This document shows, piece after piece, positions 11,778 to 23,239 of a stretch of 64,000 nucleotides of DNA (the stretch's first letter is position 1; the number at the start of each line of letters is the position of its first letter). The translations under genes and the position numbers were made by a program. This stretch comes from Mauremys mutica (taxonomy: Eukaryota; Chordata; Testudines; Geoemydidae), in the NCBI RefSeq assembly GCF_020497125.1, contig NC_059072.1, positions 68,083,697-68,147,696 of the forward strand. Direction: 5' to 3'. Below the pieces are notes generated by a model, which was not told the origin of the DNA, ran no database searches, and saw nothing but the letters and a program-made list of their open reading frames with translations.

Positions 11778-12528
11778 CAGGGCCAGCTCCAGACCCCAGC
11801 ACGCTAAGCACGCGCTTGGGGCAGCATCCCAGCGGGAGGGCGGCAGGTGGCTCCGGCGGACCTCCCGCAGGCAGGGCCGGCTCCAGACCCCAGCGCGCCA
11901 AGCAGGCGTGTGGGGCGGCATTTTCCCGGCAGGGCGGCATTTGGCTCCGGCGGACCTTCCGCAGTCATGCCTGCGGGAGCTCCACCGGAGCCCCGGGACG
12001 AGTGGACCTGCCGCAGGCATGACTGCGGAGGGTCCCCTCTTCCCGCGGCTCCGCTTGAACTCCCGCAGGCATGACTGCGGTGGGTGCGCTGGTCCCGCGG
12101 CTCGGACGGAGCTCCCGCAGGCATGCCTGTGGATGCTCCACCGGAGCCGCGGGACCAGCGCACCCGCCGCAGACGCTTCTGCCCCGGCCGCGGGACCGGG
12201 GAAGGGCGGTGAGCGCGCCGCCCTGCTTGGGGCGGCGTAATTTCTAGAGCCGCCCCTGCCCGCAGGCATGCCTGCGGAAGGTCCGTTGGGACCGCGGCTC
12301 CGGTGGACCTCCCGCAGACGTGCCTGTGGAGGGGCCGCTGGTCCTGCGGCTCCGGTGGAGCATGCGCAGGCGTGCCTGCGGGAGGTCCACCGGAGCCGCG
12401 GGGCCAGCGGACCCTCCACAGGCACGTCTGCGGGAGGTCCACCGGAGCCGCGGGACCGGCGACCGCTAGAGCACCCCCCGTGGCGTGCCGCCCTGCTTGG
12501 GGCGGCGGAAATCCTAGAGCCGCCCCTG
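11778..12528. mobile_element. GC-rich hAT-like MITE (outer copy)
   Basis: Termini are CAGGGCCAGCTCCAG at the left and CTAGAGCCGCCCCTG at the right. A perfect 8-bp TSD AATTATAA flanks it (11770-11777, 12529-12536). Without the nested copy it is about 356 bp. The interior is built of alternating sense and antisense copies of a motif around 'ccaccggagccgcggga' and 'gcaggcatgcctgc'. The long open frames it creates on both strands are composition artefacts. Confidence 0.9.
11872..12258. mobile_element. Second copy of the same MITE nested inside the first
   Basis: Termini CAGGGCCGGCTCCAG and CTAGAGCCGCCCCTG match those of the outer element. An exact 8-bp TSD CCCGCAGG (11864-11871, 12259-12266) lies within outer-copy sequence. 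Length 387 bp. Both copies have the 'gccctgcttggggcggcg' subterminal block. Confidence 0.9.
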
Positions 12529-12536
12529 AATTATAA

Positions 12537-13340
12537 ACAGCAATAACAAAACGCCAGCTGCTTGAACATTGTCAAGTGGCTTGTAGGCATTGTTGGCAAA
12601 GTAGAGGAGAGAGTCTGCATTTCCCATGCTAATATTTTGGACTAAAAGGAGATTATTTATGAACCATTACCATGGTGACCAATTACTCAGTTCTTTAAGG
12701 CTATTAGAATGTGACCTGTCATGTTGGACAGAAAATACTTTCCCCTAAATGGGCTATTTCTCTTAGCAAAAAAAGAGAAATGGAGGCAGAAAGAGTGTAA
12801 TGTTGCTGATCCTATTTAATCCTACTAGGGTATCTTAGTGGCTGTCAAAATGAATCACTTTCATCAAGGGAATGTTGCTTTTCAAGCACTATCAAGTTGA
12901 CAGAATACTGTGCTCCAAACCAAAAAAAAAAAGGTACCACAGTAGCAAGAGTAAATGAAAAAGACGCAATACTTCAAACAACACATTAGCCAAAGTGGCA
13001 ATGTCAAGCCTTGTAGAAGGATTCCATTTGGAAATTGGAAAGCACGGGAGACTAGAAATGATACCCTCATAAATAGTACATATAGTACTTCACAAAACCT
13101 TCACTTTCCCAATATATCACTGCTGCTGGAATTCTGAAAACCTTTCAGATCAAATGTTTTATTCAACAACATTTTTAACTGGAGTCGATTCTGTGAAAAA
13201 CTCCAAGGACTACTGACCTATCAATCAAACAGAAAGGGAAACAAGATTAAAGACTATCTTTAGTATGACTGCTATTCATTCAATGCCAAATATAAGAGGT
13301 GAAAAAAATATTCAGAAACCACACTCTTAATAGAAGGTAG
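12537..13340. other. AT-rich, no gene or element recognised
   Basis: Continues the sequence interrupted by the MITE. No exon-like segment with splice sites, and no termini seen. Confidence 0.3.
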
Positions 13341-14705
13341 TTGTAGGGATATTAAAGAAGGTTTATATTGAACATGGTTTATATGAAAAATGAACATGGT
13401 TTATATGAAAAATGATTTATTGTTAGAAATAATTTATTGTTAATTGATACTTTATAACTTAAGGTTTATGTTAGAAGTAAATTTGTGATTCCCAGCATTT
13501 AGCCTCTAACCTGCAAGCCACCAGCTGTGTCTGTGTAAAGCCTGCTCAAAGAGATACTTGGTATAAAACTTGTTAAGCTCAAAGAAATACTTTGTATAAA
13601 ACTTGCTAACCATTAATTAACTCTAAGTAAGTCAAAACAGTAGCTGTTATAGTGTATAAATAGAGACCCCCACCCTCTGTAAGTTTTCATCTCACTTTAT
13701 CTTTGATTGTTAAAAGACAGGGAGTCTCACATAAATTGGTAACACCCCAAAAAGTAAAGAAACAGTGAAATAGATGTGATTAAGATAGAGAATGTATGTG
13801 ACTGAATGGTTAGGGAGTCACCAGCCTGAAGAATTCAGTGTCGGCTGAAGAAGGTGTCAAGTGGGATCAACCAGATGACCCCCCGGAGGGCAAACTGGAA
13901 TCCACCCACCACACCTCAAAGGAAGGAAAAACAAAACATCTAATAACATGGAGCCAGCCATCTGCTGATTGATTTAGCAACAGCAGAATGAAGCAACTCC
14001 TATCAACTAACATAGGGAAAAATCCCTATAAAACTGGACTCTAAAGAATAAGGACTTTGAGTCTATGGTTCTGCTGCCAGCCTCCAGGAGCATCAGATGC
14101 ATCTGACACAGACTCGGCTCCATCCTTGTAGGTACAGTGTAGGTACAGATGTTGGCAAGCCACATTGTCTCTGCATTGAACCATTCATTAGAACAGTACA
14201 GCATGCACATTCTGTTATGCTAGTCACTCAAGACAATGGCCCGGTGATGGGAACCAGCCTTAACCAATCAGAATGAAGTAAACAGGTGTATCAATCATAT
14301 AGTAATAAGTAACCTGTGTGATGTCAATCATGTAATACTGAGTAACAAGTCTGTAAGAAAGAGAATAAAAAGCAGCGGTCTGGGACTATCCAGAGACGCC
14401 TCACTGCAGCTTTGTCTCGTCTCTGTTTCCCGATACAACACATCCTCATGACCAAGATACCTGGCCAGTAACTTGGCATGAGCAACATCTAGGCTGGTAA
14501 CTATAACATCTATACAGAACCTGAATGAATGATTGTGTGGATGAATATATGTGTGTGTGTGTGTGTGTATAAGGAATAAGTAGTAATAGAAACAAGTAGG
14601 AAAACATTGTCTTTTGTTTTGTTATGGTATTTACAATAAATGTGGCATCTTTGCCTTATCCCTCTTAATAAGATCCTGCTGGTTTTTATTATATTGGTAC
14701 AACAT
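13341..14705 (+). mobile_element. LTR-retroelement-like block, ends uncertain
   Basis: Two segments look like LTR promoter/R regions. A TATAAATAG box at about 13654 is followed by a segment ending 'ttggtaaca' near 13745. An AATAAAAAG near 14364 is followed by a CT-rich leader, an AATAAA signal near 14635 and an end 'ttggtacaaca' near 14705. A (TG)n tract lies within. I found no TSD, and the two LTR-like parts do not align well, so this may be two different old insertions. Confidence 0.4.
14550..14568 (+). repeat. (TG)n microsatellite
   Basis: About nine uninterrupted TG units. Confidence 0.9.
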
Positions 14706-15266
14706 AGTGTGGATCAATAGATGGAACACCATTAGCGTACTGAAGATCGATAAAAGAAAATAGAGCTGAAGAGTCTAAAGCACCCGGCCTATGACTGAGT
14801 AGCATTATCGTACAATATAAAGGATAGCAAGCCACCAAACTCAGTCAGTGATGAACAGTCTGAAATACAGCCAATCCTGGAATTATTAGAGCAGAGAAAA
14901 TGTAGAACTTAGATAAAAAAAGATTTGCTGAAAGAGTGACAGACGATTGCTGGTGAGACTGCAACTCTCTTTTTAATGCACATGCAACAAATATGGTGCC
15001 AGACTCTGGGTCCCTCAGATCTGCACTCAGCACAGGACCCAGACTAGGGCAGACGGTGGCTCTAAAGGGCCAAACCAGCCCTGGCAGAACTCAGAGCAGC
15101 TGACAGATTGTTCTAAATTATATCAGTTAGTTAAAACAGCCCCCTCAAGACTGTATCACAGGCTGGGCATCACCAGAGTGCAGCTCTGCTTTCCTCACCT
15201 GTCCATGTTACCCAGAAAAGCCCCCGATGCCTCATGGGGTATGGAAAGAAGCAGGTGGTAGAGAGC

Positions 15267-15326
15267 CACATATGCCCATTTTACACCACCCTGCTCTGCC
15301 AGGGTGGTGTAAAATGGGCATATGTG
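15267..15326. repeat. Perfect 27-bp inverted repeat with 6-nt loop
   Basis: The left arm 15267-15293 is the exact reverse complement of 15300-15326. The loop is CTCTGC. The surroundings resemble a dispersed repeat, so the arms may be the core of a foldback element. Confidence 0.85.
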
Positions 15327-17895
15327 TACCACTGGAGCGGCACAAAAGGCCTGGAGGAACCAAGGCCCAGGCCTGGATTTTTAACTCCAGTGATTTCTGT
15401 TCAAATACTGATTAAGTCACAAGTCACTAATGGACATTTGTGAACACTGGGCCATTGAAAGTGTCTGCACAAGAAAACTTAGGAATTGGCTAGGACAGCT
15501 GATGTGAGAATAGGAGTGTGCTAGCAGGGCAGTGTGGTGGAAGCTTGGGCTATTTCTGGCACTGGCTGGTCCTTTCATTCTCTCTTGTTAATGAGTGCCA
15601 CAGTAAAAAACATGAAGACAGTTGTTTGGTCTGTCGGCACGTTAAAAGGGTCCTTTGCAAATTTGTTTTACCAACTTCTTCCCACACACGGTCACTATCC
15701 CATTTATGTTTCTATATTTCAGCAAATGTGTTCTTTTGAATGATATCCTGTAATCATGATATCAGGTGGATATCTCACCTAGCAAGAGGCAGCAAAGCAT
15801 TCAACACAGCTAATCTTACTTTGTGGGAGATCCTTGTCCCAGAAGACAATGTGTTATGACAGTACAGCAGCCACAGTACACTGCTGGACCATGAGACAAG
15901 CTCCTATTGGTCAGGGCAGTGGTTGGATTATCCAGGCTTGAAGAAGTTTTAAAGTATATTTAGATTGTAACAGTTCTAGAGCATGGGCCATCTTTTCATT
16001 ATATATGCACAGTACCTAGCAGAATGGGTCTCTCAACCTTGACTGGACCTCTAGCCTCTACCACAATACAAATTATTATTATTAATAATAGGCTGGGTGG
16101 CTCAGGGTAGCAGCCTGGCTAGAAAAAAATAGAGAACTCTGAGGTGGGTCTGAAGGTGGGCTGGAGGAAGGTCACTGATAGAAGAGGCAGCAATTGTGTA
16201 ACATGGCCAATTCATAAGTGGTGCTTTCTGAATGGTAAGTAAGGAGTACAGCAGTGGCTATCCCCACCCTACAGTAATTGTCCTGTACATTTTCTGCTTT
16301 TTCCAGGAAATATTGCTAATTGCAATAGTGCTGTAGTGCATATGCACTGGGGATGGGCTTATTTTTATTTGTCTTCTGCTTTTGAACGCTCAGATTTGGC
16401 AATATTGCCATTTGCCAGTCAGTGAGCAACACATCAGCCTCTGTTTTGTCACCACTCACAGGATCACCTCCCATCCCTCTAGCCTCTGTGGAGGCTGATG
16501 CAACCATGCAACGTTCCCTGATTGGCAAATTCAGAGCATTTCACTTTAGTACTCACTCTGCTTTAGCTGTCTGGTATTAAAAACCACTTCCCTGTCCCAC
16601 TCAAATAGAGGCATTATAAATTTATGTGAATAAGCCATTCCAGACATAAAATTCTGTTATGAACTAATGAAGTTGTCTCATCAGCCAGTGCCAGACCATG
16701 TAATTCTCTGATGCCTTTTAAACGCCGAGTTCTATTATTAATTTATATTCTTACCCCAAAATGTGTGGTTTTTGGTTAACTTAGCATTATGGTTACGCAA
16801 GTGATATTTGAAACAACACACACACTTAAAAAAAAGAAAAGAAAATGTCACTATCTCATGTATTCCCTTTGTGCCTCGCACATCCCAATAGGTCCCAATT
16901 ACAAACACTATGCAAACGATATTATAGTGCTGGGGGTTCTAGTTATTCCCTCCCTTAAGCTTGGTTTTATGTCTTTTCGCTGTCCCTGCTGCCCCTGCCT
17001 ATGGCAGCAGAGTGCAGAGGGCTTAGCCTGGGGGTTTACACCACTAGGCCCTAGTATGCTATGCCTGCCCAGCTCGGGACTCTGCAGTGTGTATGTCCTT
17101 TCTCAGGGGTTGCAAGGATTTTCATCTCCCAGTTCTTGCACCAAGGAAAGGACAAATCAACCAGAGTGAAGGAATCTCCCTGGTCCCAGAGGCCAGTGTC
17201 TCTTATGGTCTCCACCTTTAATGGCTAGGCAAAGGTGGAAGGATTGTTCTTCATTCATCTCCTCTCCTTGTAAAAGTTAGATCAGCAGCAAAGCCTGGCA
17301 GGCATGTTTAATTCTCTGCTGATGCTTGCATACCTTTCTCGTTCCCTGCTGGCCTGATTCATGCTGGGGTTAGGGTCTGGGGAGGGATCCAGGGACATAG
17401 GAAGAAATCAACGCTTGCTGCTCAGGCTGGCTTCTTTTTCCTGAGCCTCTTATTGCATTTGAGCCCAGGGCAACAATCCCACCTGCCTCCCAATCCCACC
17501 TGTCCATGAGGCGGCAGTGGGGCAGGGGGAGTGATGGCTCTGGGAGTAAAGAGAGCTCATCTTCTCTCGGGATCAAGCTCTATGTGATTGATTGGTTGTC
17601 AATTTATTGTCTGTTTAGGACACAATACTGAACATTTTTGTGCAGGCGAATAATCCTATTGACTACAGTGGTGTGACTCCCATGAGTATATCATTACATA
17701 AATGTTCTAATTAGGTGAGTATCTGTATTTAGACTAAACGTGAATAAATTAATTAAGAAAATCATGGAAATACCCAAACATCTTTTTTTTTTTTTAAGAT
17801 ATTCACACACCCCAAACACACAGAAAAATAAAAAGGCGGAGTGAGAAGCCCACAAAAATTTACATCAGGATTAGAGACAAATTCATACTTTACTC
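15327..17895. other. No gene seen
   Basis: Mixed composition with a short ATT-rich tract near 16070-16090 and a poly(T) run at about 17783-17794. None of the open frames has exon borders or similarity I recognise. Confidence 0.3.
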
Positions 17896-18080
17896 CAGGA
17901 GCAGTCAATAGGTGGACCGTGGGCCAAATCCGGACCACCAGACACTTTTCAACAGACCCCAAAAATCTTCTTATTTACTTATTATCATTGTTGTTGATTA
18001 TTATTTTCTCTAGAGTCTGGACCTTGACTCTACCTTGACCAAGAAATTTGGACCTTGACAAAAATAATTGACTACCTCTG
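17896..18080. mobile_element. Short hAT-like MITE (185 bp)
   Basis: Imperfect inverted ends (CAGGAGCAGTCAAT at left, ATTGACTACCTCTG at right) with an exact 8-bp TSD CTTTACTC (17888-17895, 18081-18088). Confidence 0.85.
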
Positions 18081-18088
18081 CTTTACTC

Positions 18089-19418
18089 TATGAGCTGAAG
18101 TCATATTATCTTACTTTTCTTGCATTTAGGCTAATGGGGCTATTTGCATGAGTAATGTGAGCAGGATTTATCCCTTAATCTTCCAATTACTTGCCAGCTA
18201 CTCCAGGTAGCCCTAGCCTACTGCTCCCTGTTGTGGCTGCATAGTGGAAGCTTAATGTTTACTTGCAAATAGCTTTCCTTTTTGTGGGCTTTCCTCTGTG
18301 TCTTACTGCTCAGGGAATTCAAGGAGATGTGGACTTCATATATGTTATTAAATAAAGCCTAATAGATTATGGCTCTAAACTATGTTATCAGTTCTTCTAT
18401 TGACAAAGTGAGATTCTTTGTAAAGCCACTTCACATAACTACTTAAAGCTCACCTAAATGCTGCAGCAGTATGCTTCCATAATTAGAGCCTACTCTACAG
18501 TCCTCACTCAGGCAGAACTAACAACTTTCACAGGAGTTTGCCTGAGTAAGGTATATGTACATTGTTGTCCTTTGTGACCGAAGATGACACTGATGATAGT
18601 ATTATGTCTTGTAAATATGAGTGTGGATAGAAAGGCCAATGCACGAGTGGCAGTCCTGTCTGCACTGAATGCATATGTAGCTTGATACTGAGGAAGAGAT
18701 TGCAGTCTGTGTCTGCTGAATCTGCTGCTGTTTATGACTTAGCCTCTGTACCTCAAGATCCATATGGTGATCAATCTCAAACTGAGCAACCTTATCATCG
18801 GGGCCAGATTTAGGGGCTGGCGACCCAGCCTGGGGGGTGCCAGGCTTGGGGGGAGGAGAGGGTGCCAGACTTGGGTGCTGGTTTTATTGTTAGTGGCAAA
18901 AGGGAAAATAAAATGTTTGAAGCAAAATGTTTCAGGTATTCTGTATATATATTCATTTTTCACTAACTTCCTAGAATGTTCTGAACCTTTGTAGAATCTT
19001 GTGGAACCTTCCAGACTTTCTGAGAACTACATTTTCCTCAAGCTTCCTAGAAAGATGTCAGCCATGCCCTCATGGATTTATAAGGGGCTGGGTATTGCCA
19101 GTCAGACAGTGAGATATAAGGACAAAGTGAAATGAAGTGACAGCCCAGATGCTATATTGTGAATCGTGTTTTATTGTGTAATTGTGAAAGTGTACTTGTG
19201 TTTTAAGACTTGAGAACATGTAAGTAGTGACTAATAAAGGGCATATTTAATGACACCAGAGACATCTATTAAACCCCTATCTGCGCAACAATATAAATGA
19301 AATACTGTTACTTCCTTTCCCATGCTTAACACATAAAGTTTGATGACTTTCTAAGACTGCGGAACATATACTTTTGTTCTCCCTAATACTGCCTGTTTTC
19401 ACCCAGAGAAAATAAAAG
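18089..19418 (+). other. Flank and possible 5' region of the ZMYM1-like hAT
   Basis: No gene. The last few hundred bases (about 18950-19418) precede the transposase start and contain a TATAAGG-like box near 19080, so they may be the element's own promoter and leader. I could not find the left terminal repeat. Confidence 0.3.
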
Positions 19419-20559
19419 ATGCCCCTGAGGAAGCCTTCAGGAACAAAGTGTAGGAAGTGAAAAGCTCAATTGCAATCTAGTTTGCAACAAGGGGAAAATC
19501 TGATGGGGAAATATCTAAAACAGAACAATACAGACCAGGCTTTAGGCAGTAGCGATTGTCCCAGTGCAGAAGAAATTGAGGAGTGAAGTGTAAATGATGG
19601 AAGTCTTATTACTAAGGAATTAGCAGATTTACCTGAAGATAAGGAATGCAAATGAAGGAAGTGATAGAGAATTGTCAAGTTTTCTTGATGGTGTAAAGGA
19701 GAGTGATGATAAAGAAGAATGTGGCTCACATGAAAAGGGAGAGCAATGACAAATAAAAATCTGGTTTACATGAAAAGGAGATAAATGATAAAGAAGAATC
19801 AGCCTTGCATGATGACAGAAACAGCACTGAGAAAAACTGCACACCACAAATTGATACATCAGATCCTGCTTTATGGCCAATGATCCTAAAGTCTGCTGAT
19901 ATTGATCGTACAATTTTGAACGGGCCAGGCAAAATTGAGTATATGACATTTCCAGTAAATGAGCAGAAGTGGCACTTCGCAAAGTCGCACTGCGAAAGAG
20001 GCCTCAAGAATGGTAAGAAACTGAATCAGCGTTGGCTAGTTTACTCAAAATCAACTGACAAACTGTTCTGTTTTTGTTGTAAAATATTTGACAAGAATGC
20101 CAAATCATTGCTTGCACTACCCGAGTACAATTACTAGCCTAAGTGCTGATGCTCTGAAGCAACATGAAAAGTCACCTGGCCATTTTATGGCATACTCCAA
20201 ATGGATGGAGGTCAAATCCAGGCTAAAGCTGAATAAATGCCTAGATGCAGAAAACCAGTGCATTATTAATGTAGAAACCCAGCACTGGTGAAATGTTCTT
20301 GAGTGTCTGATCTCAATTACCTTCTTCCTTGCAAAGAATAATTTGGCTTTCCAGTGCTCGTTGGATAAGTTGTTCACTGAACATAATAGTAATTTCCTCA
20401 ATTTGGTAGAGGTCCTGGGGAAATACAATGATGTCATGCGTGAGTACCTACACTGAGTAGTTCAAAAAGTAGCTATTACAACTACTGCAGCAAAACAATT
20501 CAAAACAAATTGATTAACCTTATGGCAAGGAAGGTGCTTGATAACATATTGATGAAGTA

Positions 20560-20686
20560 GGGTTACCAGATAGCAACTGTGGGGGAAAAAAAGGGACAGG
20601 GGGTGGAGGGTAACAGGCGCCTATATAAGAAAAAGTCCCAAAAAATGGGACTGTCCCTTTTAAAAATGGGACATCTGGTCACACTA
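20560..20686. mobile_element. 127-bp MITE inside the hAT transposase
   Basis: Ends GGGTTACCAGAT and ATCTGGTCACACTA are inverted. The direct repeat TGATGAAGTA flanks it (20550-20559, 20687-20696). Superfamily uncertain: the duplication is 10 bp, or 8 bp with TA-starting ends. Confidence 0.75.
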
Positions 20687-20712
20687 TGATGAAGTAGTAA
20701 TGGACTACACTC

Positions 20713-21089
20713 CATAGGTGCCAACTCCATGGGTGCTCCGGGGCTGGAGCACCCATGGGGAAAAATTGGTGGGTGCTCTGCACCCACCGGCAGCTCCCCG
20801 ACACACATCCCCACCCCAGCTCACCTCTACCTCCTCCCCTGAGTGTGCCACCAAGTCCTGCTTCTCCCTCCTTCCTCCCAGCACTTGCACCGTGAAACAG
20901 CTGTTTTGTGCGGCAAGCGGTGCGGGGGTGGGGGGTGGGAGAAGGAGGAGGAATGCAGTGCACTCGGGGAAGAGGCGGGGCCGGGGCAGGGATTTGGGGA
21001 GGGGTCCAATAGAATAAGGGAGGGGCAGGGTTGGAGAGGCCCGGGGGGGCATGAGCACCCACTGGCGCCAAGGAAAGTTGGCACCTGTG
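20713..21089. mobile_element. 377-bp hAT-like MITE inside the transposase
   Basis: Starts CATAGGTGCCAACT and ends AGTTGGCACCTGTG. An exact 8-bp TSD CTACACTC flanks it (20705-20712, 21090-21097). A fragment of the same family lies inverted at about 44087-44247. Confidence 0.9.
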
Positions 21090-21659
21090 CTACACTCCCG
21101 ACATTAGTCATAGCAAAACAATGTCATTTACAGTAAGAATTGTTGACAATGAGGATGGCTGTATCCAAATAAAGGAAAACTTTATCTATTTCCAGTCTGT
21201 GGATGACTCTGCTGGAAAAGGCCTAACAGAACTGTTTATGAATGTTTTGAATGAGAATAAAATAAAGATTCAGGACTGCTGTGGCCAAGGCTACGACAAC
21301 AGCGTGAACATGAAGGGAAGAAACAGTGGCATCCAAACAAGGATCCTTGCACTGAATCCAAGAGCTTTCTTCATGCCTTGTGACTGCCATTTACTCAACC
21401 TGGCTGTCTCAGATGCAGCATCATCTTCTTTAGATTCAGTATCTCTCTTCGGAGTACTGCAAAGGACATACTTCTTGTTTTCTGAATCAATTATCAGGTG
21501 GAAGAGCCTCACAGACAATGTTACAAATCTGACCGTAAAGCTGCTAAACTGGGAGATCCACAGTGACAATGTGAGGCCAGTGAGGTAGCAAGTTACTGAG
21601 GTTTACGACACCGTGAGGGAACTGGCTGTGACATTCCTCTCTGGTGTTATCTGGACCAG

Positions 21660-21930
21660 TGATCTGCTAGGTAACTCCAATCCTTGATTCTGGGAGCCAG
21701 CCTTAGCCTGCTCTGCTGTAAGAACCCCCACTCCTGGGCTGTTCACACACAGCCTCTGGCATATAAGCTGCTCCCAGCTACTTGCAACCGAATGACACTA
21801 GCCAATATCTCCAATCCTAGGAATCTTCGTCTTGCAGTGTCCAGTTATACCCACTGGACACTGCAAGCTTATATGAGTTTGTCAATTTAACAAAGAAATT
21901 GATATATACCCGGTTTTTGATATGTACTAG
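21660..21930 (+). repeat. Retroelement-like fragment with a 14-bp perfect hairpin
   Basis: Arms at 21831-21844 and 21854-21867 are exact reverse complements around a 9-nt loop. The surroundings (TATAAGC box near 21762) look like a piece of an LTR element, but no ends could be set. Confidence 0.4.
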
Positions 21931-21974
21931 ACTTTTAATTTTGTTTGACGTTTAATACCTTGTCACTGCTAGAC

Positions 21975-23235
21975 TCTGCCTGATAGTCTGCCAAATGATG
22001 AACTGGCTTTGTTGATGTGACTTATCAGCTCCTTGTCTATAGTAGCATCATTCAACAGTATGCTGCCAAGATAGAAGAAGTCTGTAACAGCTTACAGCTG
22101 TGTATTGCTGATGGTGACTTTTGGTTTTGTACAGGGTTTCCCTGATGCAAATTGAAAGATGACTTCTGTCTCTTTCAGACTGATTGTCAGCCCATACTGT
22201 TTTGCACACACTGAAGATCTGTTTATAATCAAATATATATTTTCTAGAGCAGTGGTTCCCAAACTGGGGTTCGGGAACCCCTGGGGTTCACAAAATGTTA
22301 CAGGGGGTTCTCGGGGGGGGAGGGGAATTCCCTAATGGCGGACAGAGCTGTCCCTAGGGATCCCGGGCAGCATGGGGCTAAGCAGATCAAAGAAAGCATA
22401 TCTATCACACTGAGGAGATTGAAACTTCAAGACTTCTTATAAGAAATGGAAATGGAAGTGGATATTTTTTGCTGTTTTTAAAATTAAATAGGTAGCTAGT
22501 ATTGTTTTTAAAATTATTATGAAGAGCAAGTTTAAACTTTGTTGTAATGTGCATTGTTTGCCTGGACTGCTCAAGACCTGAATGCTTGGGTAGGAGGAAC
22601 TCTTTGAGTTGGCTTCTTAAATACCTTTATGCTGTTTCACATCTGATACTCCTTGATGAAACATAGGAGCCTTGTGTTATAACAGGCTTCTCCAAAGTGA
22701 TACAAGCTACGAAAGTGAGATCTTGGAACAGTGTTGCTGTTTTCATAATGTAATAAAAATAATGTAATGATAAATAATAATAAATAGTGTGTAATAAGCA
22801 TGTCATAAAAACAAATTTTATATTTCCAAGATCACTGCTTTCCAAGATCACTGGCTGAAGTGATTTCTTTGTTCTGTTGATCTTGCTGCCTGAGGATATA
22901 GTCAATAAGATGCCATTGTTTGATCTTAGGTGCATCCATGACATTTTTTTTTGTCTGATAGGTGGAAAAAGGTATCCATGATCACTAGTTGTCACTTCAC
23001 ATATTCACTGAGTTGCAGAATCCCACTGCTATTCTTTCCTCCAATCCCATGCTATCACATTACTTCCAACCCTTGCATTAAAGTCCCCCAGGATGATCAG
23101 TTTATCTGATGCTGGTGCAGATAGGATGAGTTTGTCTAAGTCACTACAGAATGTCTCTTTCTCATCATTGGCATTTGTCACGGTGGGAGCATAAGTGCTG
23201 ATGATGGTAGTATTTTACTTGTGTTTCAATGGCAA
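21975..23235 (-). mobile_element. RTE-clade LINE fragment, endonuclease and RT pieces
   Basis: Translating the minus strand gives an apurinic-type endonuclease segment at about 23235-22990, with ISTYAPT and LIILGDFNARVGS motifs. The end of the same domain follows at about 22930-22840 (MHPRSKQWHLIDY). The C-terminal reverse-transcriptase segment lies at about 22215-21980 (KQYGLTISLKETEV, FFYLGSILL, INKASSSFGRL). The order fits one antisense RTE ORF with a large internal loss, further split by the hAT at 22250. Stops are present and it is dead. Confidence 0.75.
22250..22640 (+). mobile_element. hAT (Buster-like) remnant inserted in the RTE LINE
   Basis: Begins CAGTGGTTCCCAAACTGGGG, a typical hAT terminus. 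It contains 'atcacactgaggagattgaaac', which aligns with the region just after the stop codon of the Buster element at 39815-39838. It thus looks like an internally deleted relative. The right end is approximate; the terminal repeat there was not found. Confidence 0.65.
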
Positions 23236-23239
23236 CCAC

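Larger units (their letters stand above)
19419..21588 (+). pseudogene. ZMYM1-like hAT transposase, broken and interrupted
   Basis: Related to hAT transposases that share the architecture of zinc finger MYM-type protein 1: TTF-type zinc finger, DUF4371-like core, then hAT dimerisation domain. A start-like ATG at 19419 opens a basic N-terminus (KPSG motif) that soon meets stops. The TTF-finger region is open at 19805-20137, with WHFAKSHCERG, QRWLVYS and LFCFCCKIF motifs. The central core is open at 21121-21588, with the diagnostic DCCGQGYDNSVNMKG and PCDCHLLNL motifs. The C-terminal dimerisation region is missing. Two MITEs (20560-20686, 20713-21089) lie between the open parts. A related antisense copy is at 49620-51890. 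Not a functional gene. Confidence 0.8.

Noticed and set aside
11772..12546. Overlapping open frames of over 200 codons on both strands
   Set aside because: They lie wholly inside the two nested GC-rich MITEs and are rich in Pro, Arg, Gly and Ala in every frame. No domain or start context supports a protein.
20563..21136. Proline-rich open frames up to 130 codons
   Set aside because: They fall in the MITEs at 20560-20686 and 20713-21089 and are interrupted by their ends.
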